A DNA stretch of 64,000 nucleotides from CBDCWT01 sp965223305 (lineage in GTDB: Bacteria > Planctomycetota > Planctomycetia > Pirellulales > Pirellulaceae): contig CBDCWT010000003.1 in NCBI GenBank assembly GCA_965223305.1, positions 1-64,000 of the forward strand, read 5' to 3'. Below are positions 53,312 to 62,967 of this stretch, one piece after another. Each line of letters begins with the position of its first letter. The stretch's first letter is position 1. A program made the position numbers and the translations under genes. A model generated the notes under the pieces. The model did no database searches and was not told the origin of the DNA. It saw only the letters and a program-made list of their open reading frames with translations.

Positions 53312-54832
53312 CTAGTAGTTGCTTTCCAACCCGAGGTGCGCTTCCATTTCTAACAGCTCGCGGTCATAACGTTGCAGTAGGCTGTCAATCTCACTTCCAG
53401 AGCTATCGAGTGATCTGTCGAGTGTCGGGGATCGATCTGGTGCAGATGTTGGTTCCTTGACGGTCGTTCCGTCGTTCTCGTGCGGTCCTCCAACGCTATT
53501 TCTATTTCTTTGAAAAGCAGTCCAAAGAAGCAACGCGACCAATAGAATGGACGTCGCGCCGAGAATCCGCACGAGTGCGAGACGGTTGACGGAGCGGTCG
53601 GAACTCGGCGTGCTCCCGCCGCTTTCGCGCCGGCTCACTGGTTGCAATAGGGACGAAGGGATGGCTTCCGTTTGCGGTTGTTGCAAATGAGCCAGACATT
53701 GTTCCAGGTCGCCGGCAACGAGCTCGGCGCTCGGGTAGCGTGCGACTGGCGCTTTGGAATGAAGACGCTCGATCAATCTGCAGAGCCAATGCGGGATTGA
53801 TGGATTGAGGTTAAGGATTGGCGTTGGCTCGTCATCTGTGATCCTGCGGAGTACCCCGTAGCTCGACTCAGCACGAAAAGGAGCGTGCCCGACGCATAGC
53901 GTGTAAAGAACGCTACCCAGGCTAAACAAGTCACTCTGGCAATCGACCGGCTCTCCTCGTGCCTGTTCGGGCGACATATATTGAGGCGTCCCCGCAATGA
54001 TTCCAGACCTCGTCAGGCTCGCGTCATCAACAGCTCTCGCTAACCCGAAGTCTGTTATCTTGATGCGTTCGACACCATTGGCGAGCAAAATGTTTGCGGG
54101 TTTAACGTCACGATGCACAAGGCCCTGAGCGTGTGCGGCAGCAAGTCCCTTCGCTGCTTGGAGTCCGATTCGCACGATTTCTATCACGTCGAATGGCCCT
54201 TCCGACTCAACTCGTTTCTGCAAAGAGCTACCACTTTCGTATGGCATGACGAGATACGGCAGGTCGCCGTCGCCCGCCACACCGTAGATGGCGATGACGT
54301 TGTCGTGTATCACTGCCGCAGCTGACTGAGCCTCTCTGGTGAAACGCGTCCGAGCGGCGGCACTATGAGCAAGGTGAGGCGCCAGGACTTTGACTGCAAC
54401 GAATCGATCCAGTGACCGATCACGACATTTCAACACAGTCGCCATTCCGCCCTCCCCGATGATGCCCACGACCTCGTAGGGCCCAATCCGCCCCAGCATC
54501 TCTGGGTCGTCCGTCGGTTTAAGCAGGTCGAGCAAGCGTTCTATGCGATTGGCGTGGGCTGGGACGGAATTGATCGCATCGCTGGCCGCCCGCTCGTTGG
54601 ATGGGTCGCTCGTTCCGGCAGCACCCAACTGCGCGGTGTCCAACTCGTCGTCGGGCAACAAGTCGCGGACGCTGTTCCAGACAGCGGCATCCGCAGCGGA
54701 CTCTTCAAGTGTGTTTCGACACGACTCACATCCTTCGAGGTGACTCTCGAGCTGTTGCAAGTCATCAGCCGCCAGTTCACCATGCAAGAAGTTTTCCAGG
54801 CTTCGGTCGCTGCAACGACTGGGGTTATTCAT
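53312..54832 (-). CDS. Membrane Ser/Thr protein kinase with N-terminal anti-sigma-type zinc finger
   Basis: 506 aa. N-terminal zf-HC2-like segment (LESHLEGCESCRNTLEES, H-x3-C-x2-C) of the type found in anti-sigma factors, then a Hanks-type kinase domain: IIGEGGMATVLKCRDRSLD (P-loop), VAVKVLAPH (Lys), GLVHRDVKPANILLANG (catalytic loop), ITDFGLARAVDD (DFG), GTPQYMSPEQARGE. A single TM segment (ILGATSILLVALLLWTAF) precedes a short acidic C-terminus. Its ATG overlaps the sigma-factor stop (ATGAATAA), so kinase and sigma are made together; the zinc finger may hold the sigma factor. Confidence 0.88.
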   Translation of the reverse strand: MNNPSRCSDRSLENFLHGELAADDLQQLESHLEGCESCRNTLEESAADAAVWNSVRDLLPDDELDTAQLGAAGTSDPSNERAASDAINSVPAHANRIERLLDLLKPTDDPEMLGRIGPYEVVGIIGEGGMATVLKCRDRSLDRFVAVKVLAPHLAHSAAARTRFTREAQSAAAVIHDNVIAIYGVAGDGDLPYLVMPYESGSSLQKRVESEGPFDVIEIVRIGLQAAKGLAAAHAQGLVHRDVKPANILLANGVERIKITDFGLARAVDDASLTRSGIIAGTPQYMSPEQARGEPVDCQSDLFSLGSVLYTLCVGHAPFRAESSYGVLRRITDDEPTPILNLNPSIPHWLCRLIERLHSKAPVARYPSAELVAGDLEQCLAHLQQPQTEAIPSSLLQPVSRRESGGSTPSSDRSVNRLALVRILGATSILLVALLLWTAFQRNRNSVGGPHENDGTTVKEPTSAPDRSPTLDRSLDSSGSEIDSLLQRYDRELLEMEAHLGLESNY

Positions 54833-55406
54833 ATTCAGTCACCTTCGCTCTCAGCCGTTGGATGACACGGCACCGCGCGGTGTAAACGCTTCCAACGGTC
54901 ATCTCAAGATCGACAGCCACCTGACTAGCGGCTCGCCCCTCGACTGCCGTTTCCCAGAACGCTCGCCACGTGTCTGCTTCGACTTGATGTGCCACTTCTC
55001 GCGCCGCGTGTCTAAAAACTTGGCGGCGGTGCTCTCGTTCGATGTCGTCGACGGAAACGTCATCGCTGCCGAGCTGGCTTAGTCGCTCGAGGTTTGTTGT
55101 GCCGCCCACCGCGTCGTGGGATGCGCTGCGGAACTCATCGATCAAGCAGTTGCGACAGACTGTCGTTAGCCAAGTGCTAAACCTCGCGGAACCATTGTCC
55201 CGGTGAAAGTGCTGAACCCGCCGTGCGATTTTCACCATCACCTTCTGCGCGACGTCCTGCGCATCAGCGTCTTGGTAACCGCGTTTCCGCGCAATGCGGT
55301 AAATCACCGGTCTGTAAATGGTCTCGAATTCACGCCACGCGTCGTGATCGCCCGAGTCGCGGATGCGGAGCAGCAGGCTCATTCTCGTGTCTGGAAAGTC
55401 GGTCAT
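54825..55406 (-). CDS. ECF-type RNA polymerase sigma factor paired with the kinase
   Basis: 193-aa sigma factor. Region 2 includes WREFETIYRPVIYRIARKRG, DADAQDVAQKVMVKIARRVQ and ARFSTWLTTVCRNCLIDEFR; region 4 HTH is GRAASQVAVDLEMTVGSVYT. The start is set at ATG 55406 (a longer frame to 55475 lacks family character). First gene of an operon: sigma - kinase - secretin-N-like - two thioredoxin-like proteins. The layout is a recurrent planctomycete sigma/kinase signalling unit. Confidence 0.88.
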   Translation of the reverse strand: MTDFPDTRMSLLLRIRDSGDHDAWREFETIYRPVIYRIARKRGYQDADAQDVAQKVMVKIARRVQHFHRDNGSARFSTWLTTVCRNCLIDEFRSASHDAVGGTTNLERLSQLGSDDVSVDDIEREHRRQVFRHAAREVAHQVEADTWRAFWETAVEGRAASQVAVDLEMTVGSVYTARCRVIQRLRAKVTEYE

Positions 55407-56502
55407 TAGGTTCGCCGGAATGCAAGCATTTGGTGAGCCGTGGTGTCTGGCCCCAGATAACCTTGATCCTTGCATCGTATTACACGACGCACGCGGCTGC
55501 TTCTTACAGGAGAATCCGCACGCACGGCTTTAAAGGCACGAATCGCGAGGCCCCAAACGGAACGACGAGACATTCGGAGCTGACCCGTTGATGGCAACAG
55601 GTTTCACCAGTCGGCGCTATCTCCTTCTTGGCACTCAGCTTATGAATCCACGGGGCAGTGTTCCACTAAACACTTGAGCCAAAGCGAGTTATCGCGGCTC
55701 GAGGCTAGAGTAATGCACGAGGTCAGATTGTCCCGCACCCACAACGTGTCGTCGCGGGTTTCGCGCACTTATCCGCCTAGGGCATGGAGCGCCAGCCAAT
55801 CTTGCACGCCACGCCGCACCGAAAGACTGGCCATGAAATTCATGGGTCTATTCTGTCCGCGCGGTTTTTTCGACTGGGTTACGTTTGCGCTCTTCCCAAT
55901 TTGCAGCGCCGACGGCCACCTCGTGCGCGAAATGCGCGAGGTTACCAGGCGAGGTGATTTAGACTTCTAGATAGACCGATGCAGTTTCGTCAGGCTCCGC
56001 CAGCAGCCTACTCGTGGCCGCGTGTCAACCTGCAGCTGATCCCGCGGATGTGCCATCACTTTGACACAGTCGCTGCCGGAATCTCTGAAATTTCGACGCA
56101 CGGAACGATTCCACCGGCTGCACGAAAGCCAGTTTGCTTCGACGCACGGGTCTTTTCACCCGAGTAGGTCAACGCGAGCAAAGACGCGAAGGGAAAAAGG
56201 GCGAATTTGCCAGGCGCGAGAGAAGCCCGGGTAGTCTGACTGCACTGAGAATCGCTTTTAACTGACGGACTCACCTAGCAGGTCGATGCGACGAATTGTC
56301 GCATCTCTACAAAGTTCTCATCCAGGGCGGATCTGATATCGTGATCGACGGGAGGAAGAACAAATTCTTCTACCGTTGAGCTGCTTTGCGCGACAGTTAT
56401 TAAGCACGAGAGACTCGTGTTGCGGCACCGGGCAGTGCTTCAACGAGAGTCAAGGCGTGGCCAGCCCACGCAATCATTCAGCTTTTTCATTGAGGTTTCG
56501 CC
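55407..56502. other. Long intergenic region with dispersed repeat copy
   Basis: About 1.1 kb without a convincing gene. Bases 55981-56130 (TTTCGTCAGGCTCCGCCAGC ... CACTTTGACACAG ... TTTCGACGCACGGAACGATT) match 61186-61332, and partly 62998-63098. Upstream of the amidase there is no clear promoter visible by eye. Confidence 0.5.
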
Positions 56503-58236
56503 ATGTCATCGTCGCGGAAACTTGATCGTCGCACCGCGATCGCCGTTCTCTCTTCGCTGGGAATCGGGTCATCGGCATTTCGTCGGGCATTGGCAAAGGA
56601 TGCCGAAAAGCAAATAGTGGTCACGCCCGAAATGATCGCCGACGCAGAATGGGTGGCAGGTGTTGAGCTATCGGACGAGCAGCGGCGAATGGCGGCCGAT
56701 GCGCTCACGACGGCGCAAAAGGGATTCCAGGAATTCCGAAGGGAGGAGTTGGAGAATGGACTAGCGCCGGCGTTTGTATTCCGGCCTCTGGAGGACGAAC
56801 AGCGGCCAAACTCAGTCTTTCAACGTACGGAAGTGCGATTCCGTGAAACAGGGACGGCTGCACGCCCGAAGTCTTCAGAAGACCTCGCCTTTCTGCCGGT
56901 CAGCGAATTGTCAGCGTTTGTACGAAAACGGGAGATTTCGTCGACAGAGTTGACCAAGCTATATCTCGCTCGTTTGAAGCAGTTCGACCCGCTGTTGAAA
57001 TGTGTGGTGACACTTACCGAGGCGCTGGCACTCAAACAAGCGGCTAGGGCCGACCGTGAGATTCAAGCTGGACACTATCGGGGTCCATTGCACGGCATCC
57101 CTTGGGGAGCCAAAGATCTGCTCTCGCAGCCAGGGTATCGAACAACGTGGGGTGCGCCTCTTTATCGAAACCGGTTTCTTGATAAGAAAGCAGCCGTCAT
57201 TCAAAAGCTCGAAGACTCCGGCGCCGTTCTCGTGGCGAAGTTAACCACAGGCTACTTCGCAGGCAGTGACGAATGGTTTGGTGGAAAGACACGGAACCCA
57301 TGGGATCCCTCGCAAGGGTCGGGCGGATCGTCGGCCGGACCTGCCTCTGCGACAGCGGCCGGTTTGGTTGGCTTTAGTATCGGCACGGATACGATGGGCA
57401 GCATCATTTCGCCCGCCAAACATTGCGGCGCCACTGGGTTGAGACCAACCTTTGGACGCGTTAGCCGATACGGTTGCATGGCGCTTTCGTGGACGATGGA
57501 CAAGATTGGGCCGATCTCTCGGTCCGTCGAGGACTGCGCGGTCGTGATGGGGGCGATTCACGGAAGGGACCATCGTGACCCATCGAGCATCGATCGAAAC
57601 TTTCGCTGGCCGATTGAAATAGATAACCAAGCAATCCGAGTTGGTTTCGTTGAGGACGATTCCGAGTTTGTCGAGGAGATGGCGGTACTGAGGGACTTAG
57701 GCTTTACAATGGTGCCTGTTCTAATTGAAGAGCCTCCTTTTAGAGACGTCTTGCCGGTGATTCTAACTGCGGAATCCGGCTCGGCTTTTGATGCTCTGAC
57801 CGACAAACAGGAACCGCAAGGTGTCAAGTTTTGGCCGAAGACGTTTGTGATGGGGCAATTCATCACGGCGAACGACTATCTTCGGGCGAACCGAGTTCGC
57901 CGCCGTGTGATGGAGAGCATGAGAGATCTGTTCCGCAAAGTGGATGTCGTCGTTGGCCCATCAATGCACATCGCCACGAACATGGCTGGCCAGCCGAAGA
58001 TCACTGTTCCATGTGGTTTCTGGCAGGGCAAGAGAATGAAAAGGCCGCTGCCCAGGGGGTTGTTCTTTACTGGTCGCCCCTACGATGAAAGCACGTTGGT
58101 CTACGTCGCCCATGCATTCCAGCAGGCAACCGACCATCATTTATCGCGTCCACCGATCGACGAGTTCTTGCGTAATCCCGAGTCCTTTCAGGAAGCCGAA
58201 CTTGCCGATCCAGACAAACTATACACTTGCGAATAG
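56503..58236 (+). CDS. Exported amidase (amidase-signature family)
   Basis: 577-aa amide hydrolase with the Ser-cisSer-Lys triad. N-terminal twin-arginine-like leader (KLDRRTAIAVLSSLGIGSSA). Triad: Lys in GIPWGAKDLLS, the Ser pair in GSGGSSAGPASATAAGLVG, and IGTDTMGSIISPAKHCGATG carrying the acyl-Ser region; VSRYGCMALSWTMDKIGPIS follows. The C-terminus is typical of the AmiE/GatA-like superfamily. Substrate cannot be inferred. An AraC-type regulator follows 280 bases downstream. Confidence 0.85.
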   Translation: MSSSRKLDRRTAIAVLSSLGIGSSAFRRALAKDAEKQIVVTPEMIADAEWVAGVELSDEQRRMAADALTTAQKGFQEFRREELENGLAPAFVFRPLEDEQRPNSVFQRTEVRFRETGTAARPKSSEDLAFLPVSELSAFVRKREISSTELTKLYLARLKQFDPLLKCVVTLTEALALKQAARADREIQAGHYRGPLHGIPWGAKDLLSQPGYRTTWGAPLYRNRFLDKKAAVIQKLEDSGAVLVAKLTTGYFAGSDEWFGGKTRNPWDPSQGSGGSSAGPASATAAGLVGFSIGTDTMGSIISPAKHCGATGLRPTFGRVSRYGCMALSWTMDKIGPISRSVEDCAVVMGAIHGRDHRDPSSIDRNFRWPIEIDNQAIRVGFVEDDSEFVEEMAVLRDLGFTMVPVLIEEPPFRDVLPVILTAESGSAFDALTDKQEPQGVKFWPKTFVMGQFITANDYLRANRVRRRVMESMRDLFRKVDVVVGPSMHIATNMAGQPKITVPCGFWQGKRMKRPLPRGLFFTGRPYDESTLVYVAHAFQQATDHHLSRPPIDEFLRNPESFQEAELADPDKLYTCE

Positions 58237-58516
58237 CAGACGGCGTTTCCCGCGTCCCCGAACGACTTCGCGCTTTTGCAACGGGTCGATTCCACCGGTT
58301 GCGCGAAGGGCGATTTGCTAACTCGCGCCAATCCGCTTGATTGGCAGCGTTCTGTGCAGCGACAATGGCCGTCGGGTGATCACCTCGTGCGGCACTAACG
58401 CGCAGGTGATGCATCGGCAACACAACGGCACGAGTGGCCAATCTCGACTCACCGGTCGGTCAGTGGCTCCCCATAGAATGATCCCGTGTATGCGTAGCGT
58501 TTTCCGCGAGGGTTGC
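58237..58516. other. Spacer with dispersed-repeat copy
   Basis: CAACGGGTCGATTCCACCGG (58279-58298) through GGCGATTTGCTAACTCGCGC (58307-58326) is another copy of the dispersed repeat, lying just after the amidase gene. Confidence 0.55.
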
Positions 58517-59320
58517 ATGGTAGTTCCCAAATCAACGGTCCGAACAGTGCCCAGTCTGGATTCGATGGAAGTTGTTGTCACACAGACGTCAAGGCAGTTT
58601 CCGCGACATCTGCACGACACTTTCGTCATCCAACTTGTCGACTCGGGAGCCGATTCTTGTGAGATTTCTGGTTTGACGGCGACCGAGAATTCCGTTTTCG
58701 TTCATGCGCCAAATGTCGCGCACACCGGCGGCCCAATGGATGGTGCCCAATTGAACTACAGAGCCATCTATCCCTCTGACGCCGTCGTCAACGAACTGCT
58801 CGGCCGCAGCGGTAGAAACGCCATCGGCCGTGGTTCTTACGTTTTGCGATCTGAAGAACTTCAAACCGACATGACTAGCTTGTTTGAGACGCTGGATAAG
58901 GGAAGTGTCCATGTTCATGGCAATGGACTGGTCGACATCCTGAGGCGGATCGTGCGCCGCATCGACAATCTGGGAGTTGACGCCTTGTCGGCAGCAAATC
59001 CGCGATGGAATCGTGGTTTGGCTATCGCATGTCGAGATCACCTCATAGAGCACTGTCGTCGTGACGTACAGATCGCGGAATTAGCAGAGGTGACAGGTGC
59101 GAGCCAGTTTCATTTGATCCGCACCTTTCGTAATGCGACGGGTATTACTCCGCGACAGTTCTTGATCAGCCAACGTGTCATCCTGGCGAAGCGGCTTCTG
59201 CTGGCTGGGATGCCGATTGTAGAGGTCGCACACAGAGTGGGGTTTTGTGACCAAAGTCACCTGACTCGTTGCTTTAAGAGGGTCACTGGTTTCAGTCCTG
59301 GCCAATTCGTGAAGAGCTAG
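58517..59320 (+). CDS. AraC-family transcriptional regulator
   Basis: 267 aa. N-terminal cupin-like sensor (FPRHLHDTFVIQLVDSGADS, VHAPNVAHTGGPMDGAQLNY), then the C-terminal double HTH of AraC/XylS: IAELAEVTGASQFHLIRTFR, GITPRQFLISQRVILAKRLL, IVEVAHRVGFCDQSHLTRCF and TGFSPGQFVKS. Start at ATG 58517 with GAGGG upstream; ATG 58490 would add nine residues. The ligand and target are not evident; neighbours are the amidase upstream and an S41 peptidase downstream. Confidence 0.88.
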   Translation: MVVPKSTVRTVPSLDSMEVVVTQTSRQFPRHLHDTFVIQLVDSGADSCEISGLTATENSVFVHAPNVAHTGGPMDGAQLNYRAIYPSDAVVNELLGRSGRNAIGRGSYVLRSEELQTDMTSLFETLDKGSVHVHGNGLVDILRRIVRRIDNLGVDALSAANPRWNRGLAIACRDHLIEHCRRDVQIAELAEVTGASQFHLIRTFRNATGITPRQFLISQRVILAKRLLLAGMPIVEVAHRVGFCDQSHLTRCFKRVTGFSPGQFVKS

Positions 59321-59427
59321 TGATGGCGAGTGCAGCAATTCTGTCCAAGACTTAGGGCGAGTCGCTTGATAGGCTTTCGTAGAAGAGGACGTTCTAATCG
59401 GCCATCCAAATGGAGCACCTTCCTTCT

Positions 59428-60864
59428 ATGCGATTCGAGCCGTTGATCCTAGTTTCACTGATCGCATTTTCTTCGTCCGTGTCGCTGGCGGAGGACTCCG
59501 CTGACCACTCGATGACGGAAGTGATTTGGCAACCCGTATTCCGGAACGGTGTCCCGCTCGAAGCGATGCATGGGACCTGGGAAGCCAGAGGCTACGGCTA
59601 CGAGTTCGACGTCTCACAAGCGGGTGTGCGAATGTTCAGTGTTTGCCAGGCGGGTGTGTGGGAACATTCTTTGGAGGGAATCTCGGGCGTTCTATACCGC
59701 CCCGGCGAATCTGCCGACGAATGCACAATCACCCTGCACCCGCTGATACCTGGCTACCGGCTAACGAGGATTCAGGAATCTCCCCGACGACCAGCGCGGC
59801 TCAAGGGCTGGAAGCCAACCGAAGTCTTCGATGTCTTTGCGGCGACTATGGCCGAACTCTATCCATTCTTTGAAGTTCGTGGCATCGATTGGCAGTCGCG
59901 CGTCGAAGAGCACCGTCCGAAGGTAAGCGATGAGATAACGGAACACGAACTATTTGACGTCATGGCTGCAATGCTATCTGGTTTGAATGACGGCCACACT
60001 CGCCTTGCTGCGGATGACGGAGGACGGGCTGGTGGCGGCGCGAAGAACACCGTTGCAGGCGTTCGTGCTGCATTTGAATCTCAGTCCAGAGTCCGAGATG
60101 AGCATGAGTTCTGGATGGAATGGGTGAAAAGCGTGAACCGCGACATCGAAGACAAGGTTCTCGATGGCAACCCGTCATATGCATGCAACAAACAGATCAT
60201 CTGGGGACGGCCCGACCAACGAATTGGGTACATGGCCATTCAGCGAATGGCGGACTATTCGGACGGCGACTTGGATGGCCAGCTCAAAGCACTTCATGAA
60301 GGGCTTGACAAGGTGCTGACTGACCTAGCGGATACCGATGCGCTCGTAATCGACGTATCGATGAATCCTGGTGGAATGGACATGTTAGCCCTGGAAGTTG
60401 CATCTCGCTTTGCAGACGGGCGACGCCTCGGATTCACTAAATGGCCGGCAACTGCAAGCGAATACCGGAACGACCGCTACGTCATCCCATACGCCTCCAA
60501 GAATCCCGATGGCGTCATGTACGACAAGCCGGTGTATTTGGTGACCAGCGACCTCACCGTAAGCGCTGCCGAGGTTTTCACGATGTGCATGCGTGCATTT
60601 CCACAAGTAAAGACAGTCGGCCAACGGACAGCGGGAGCCTTGTCTGACGTCCTCGACAAGACACTACCGAATGGTTGGGAATTCGGAATGTCCAATGAGA
60701 TATATGTTGACCACCAAGGCGTTTGCCACGAAGGTGTCGGCATCCCGCCGTCCGTAAATGTCGAGATATTCGATACGGCCAAGCCTCTTCATCTAATACA
60801 TGCGGAGTCAATCGGCAAAACGGTCGCAATGGCGAAGAACGAGTTGGACGGGATGCCTAGGTGA
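59428..60864 (+). CDS. Exported S41-family (C-terminal processing-like) peptidase
   Basis: 478 aa. Signal peptide FEPLILVSLIAFSSSVSLAE. The S41 core is at residues ~270-450: VIDVSMNPGGMDMLALEVAS, the nucleophile in VTSDLTVSAAEVFTMCMRAF (S-A-A-E) and VGQRTAGALSDVLDKTLPNG, then ITNEIY-like strand and EGVGIPP. No PDZ domain is recognised. Start at ATG 59428 with GGAG eight bases upstream; ATG 59410 is a possible longer form. Confidence 0.85.
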   Translation: MRFEPLILVSLIAFSSSVSLAEDSADHSMTEVIWQPVFRNGVPLEAMHGTWEARGYGYEFDVSQAGVRMFSVCQAGVWEHSLEGISGVLYRPGESADECTITLHPLIPGYRLTRIQESPRRPARLKGWKPTEVFDVFAATMAELYPFFEVRGIDWQSRVEEHRPKVSDEITEHELFDVMAAMLSGLNDGHTRLAADDGGRAGGGAKNTVAGVRAAFESQSRVRDEHEFWMEWVKSVNRDIEDKVLDGNPSYACNKQIIWGRPDQRIGYMAIQRMADYSDGDLDGQLKALHEGLDKVLTDLADTDALVIDVSMNPGGMDMLALEVASRFADGRRLGFTKWPATASEYRNDRYVIPYASKNPDGVMYDKPVYLVTSDLTVSAAEVFTMCMRAFPQVKTVGQRTAGALSDVLDKTLPNGWEFGMSNEIYVDHQGVCHEGVGIPPSVNVEIFDTAKPLHLIHAESIGKTVAMAKNELDGMPR

Positions 60865-61487
60865 GCAAGTTGGTGGGATTGGCCGCCTAGCACAAGCCCT
60901 CCGGATGCGCCGGATCTCACTGAGCTTGAGTGAAGTGGTCTCTTGGGAGACTCTGCAATGTGACAAGTTGTTCGATTCGATTCACCGAGCTGCATAGACG
61001 ACAGATGCTGGCCAGCTGGTTACGAGCTGCAGCCACCAGCAGGAAGGAGCAGTTTTGCAGTCGAACGGAGATGTCGTTTGAATCGTGGGCCCGTCAGGTA
61101 CGAAGATGGCTCAGGGCGACTTTGCCCGATGCGTACAGCAGAGTCTATCGCTCTTTCTTTACTGACACCATACCCAAGTATGTCTGTGCAATTTCGTGAG
61201 GCCCCGCCAGTAGCATTGCTCGGTGCCGCCTCTCAACGGGCGGTCGACCCCACGAATGTGACATCACTTTGACACAGCTTCGGATGGAATCTGGAAGTTT
61301 CGACGCACGGAACGATTCTACCGACGCAGCGAAGCGATCTCGCGAAACTCGCACGGGTGGGTTTCATCTCTGCGTCGAAGTGCGCCGAAAACTCTCGGTG
61401 CCGACGTCGCACCAGCGACTTTAGTCGGATTGCACGAGGTGGGATGGATGCTGAACTTATTAGCTGTCGATTGGTCTTGGTCCATTG
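60865..61487. other. Long spacer with dispersed-repeat copy
   Basis: Bases 61186-61345 (ATTTCGTGAGGCCCCGCCAG ... CACTTTGACACAGC ... TTTCGACGCACGGAACGATT) match 55981-56130. No convincing ORF in the remaining part. Confidence 0.55.
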
Positions 61488-62072
61488 TCATCGTGCAGCC
61501 TCGTATCTGAAGCCTGTGCGTGGAATGCCTCCATGCCTCCCCAAATCGGCGAATGTAAATGGAATGCCTTCGCCGTCCCTTTCGACATGGAAGTGGATGT
61601 GCGGATATAGACTGCGACCTGTGGTTCCACTCTTGGCAATTATTTGTCCTTGCATCACTGTATCGCTGACCGCCACAAGACTACCGCGTTGTTCCAGGTG
61701 GACGTAGAAACCGCGAGATCCATCGGAATGTTCAATCACAATTCTATTGCCTGGAAAATTGCCGATGCTGTTTCGACTGACGCTGACCTCAACTACGGTT
61801 CCCGCACGTGCTGCGGCAACTGGCGTGCCGACTGGCATATAGAAGTCGTAACTGTATTTGTGGTTTGCGCGATGACTGAAAGTGCTGCGATTCCCCTGGA
61901 CGCACCATCGAGACGTGCCAGATTCGAACGGCAGCTTATACGGTGACGTGTCTGGTGGTGGATAGTTTTCGAGCTTGGTTGGACCTCGGAAGCCAAAAAC
62001 ATAGACTGCTCCGATGGCGAGCAGTCCAGCCGCAATCCACGGCCTCTTCCCGGGTCGTTTTTTCACCTCCAT
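61488..62072 (-). CDS. Membrane-anchored M23-family peptidase
   Basis: 194-aa zinc peptidase of the lysostaphin/M23 type, acting on peptidoglycan cross-links or related peptides. N-terminal anchor PWIAAGLLAIGAVYVFGFRG. M23 motifs: HKYSYDFYMPVGTPVAAARA (H-x-x-x-x-D metal site), GNRIVIEHSDGSRGFYVHLE, VMQGQIIAKSGTTGRSLYPH followed by HFHVERDG (H-x-H). Compact size suggests a minimal cell-wall hydrolase. Convergent with the S41 gene across repeat DNA. Confidence 0.85.
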   Translation of the reverse strand: MEVKKRPGKRPWIAAGLLAIGAVYVFGFRGPTKLENYPPPDTSPYKLPFESGTSRWCVQGNRSTFSHRANHKYSYDFYMPVGTPVAAARAGTVVEVSVSRNSIGNFPGNRIVIEHSDGSRGFYVHLEQRGSLVAVSDTVMQGQIIAKSGTTGRSLYPHIHFHVERDGEGIPFTFADLGRHGGIPRTGFRYEAAR

Positions 62073-62189
62073 ACCGTGTCATTGTATGGACTTCCGTTCT
62101 ACGCCCTACACCGATCGTGTAGGTGTCTATTAGCGCGCCGGAGATTGATCCAGTTGACAGCACTCGGCGAGGTCAACAACCTGGCGTTT

Positions 62190-62305
62190 GTTTTGCGACG
62201 TGTCGACTCCACCGCGTGCAGGAAGTGCGATTTCCTAACTCGCGCGGAAGAGCTCACACTGCGTCGGTTCGTGCAGCGAAATTCGCCGCGCCGGCACCTC
62301 CAACT
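62190..62305 (+). repeat. Dispersed repeat, most complete copy
   Basis: TTGCGACGTGTCGACTCCAC through GATTTCCTAACTCGCGCGGA and GTTCGTGCAGCGAAATTCGC to the Pro-rich CGGCACCTCC. It aligns over its full length with 63057-63172 and in parts with copies at 46086, 49507 and 58279. It spans part of the spacer between the M23 gene and the next ORF. Confidence 0.7.
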
Positions 62306-62544
62306 AGCTACCGTCGGGGGCAAGTTCCAATGTGACGTGCCCCAAAAAAGATCAACCGGATTCTCGTTTCGGGTAGCAGAACTGCCTCGATCGCACAATC
62401 TTGCCAGCGAACCTGGAAAAGCTCGATTTGCCGATGGCTTTGACAAAGCGGTAAAATGCAAGAGATCGGCCTCAGATTCTGCGTCGTCAAGTAGGCGACG
62501 TGCCGTCATATTGTCGCCCGAAGAACCGGCTGCGAACTCAAACC

Positions 62545-62967
62545 GTGACCACTGTCTTTCTAAACCAACCGGTGATGGTGCTCGAGGATCGGAAATCCTG
62601 CGGCGAGGGCGGTCTTCTCGGTTGTCATGGTGTCGTGATCGGCGTTGACGGCAACGAGCGCAGCTGTACTGTCGAAATGGCAAACGGACACCGCATGCGT
62701 GGCGTTCCGTTCTCCGCCGTGGCGGACGTAGTTGGCCCTCGAGGCATTTTTGACAAGACTGGGATGACAGCGAACGCCGTCTACCGGTCACGAACGGGAA
62801 AGGTTGCGACATTCTCATTTCACAAATGTGACTGTGACGTCGTCAACTACGAAATCCGATTGCCAAATGAGCCTGGCCTTTTCCCCCGCATAAAGGTCCG
62901 AGTGCCTCTTAGCATCGCGCTCACGTCCGAATTCGTGCGTCAGACCCTGACCGAAGCTTTTGCATAG
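62545..62967 (+). CDS. Uncharacterised small protein, ~140 aa
   Basis: Frame open from 62500 to 62967. Contains HGVVIGVDGNERSCTVEMAN, GMTANAVYRSRTGKVATFSF, HKCDCDVVNYEIRLPNEPGL and ends in SEFVRQTLTEAF. No family recognised and no strong ribosome-binding site; starts GTG 62545 and ATG 62575 are both possible. Codon use looks ordinary for the window, so it may be real. Confidence 0.5.
   Translation: MTTVFLNQPVMVLEDRKSCGEGGLLGCHGVVIGVDGNERSCTVEMANGHRMRGVPFSAVADVVGPRGIFDKTGMTANAVYRSRTGKVATFSFHKCDCDVVNYEIRLPNEPGLFPRIKVRVPLSIALTSEFVRQTLTEAFA

Noticed and set aside
55674..55970. 98-aa ORF in the spacer before the amidase
   Set aside because: No ribosome-binding site or family features, and the region carries dispersed-repeat sequence.
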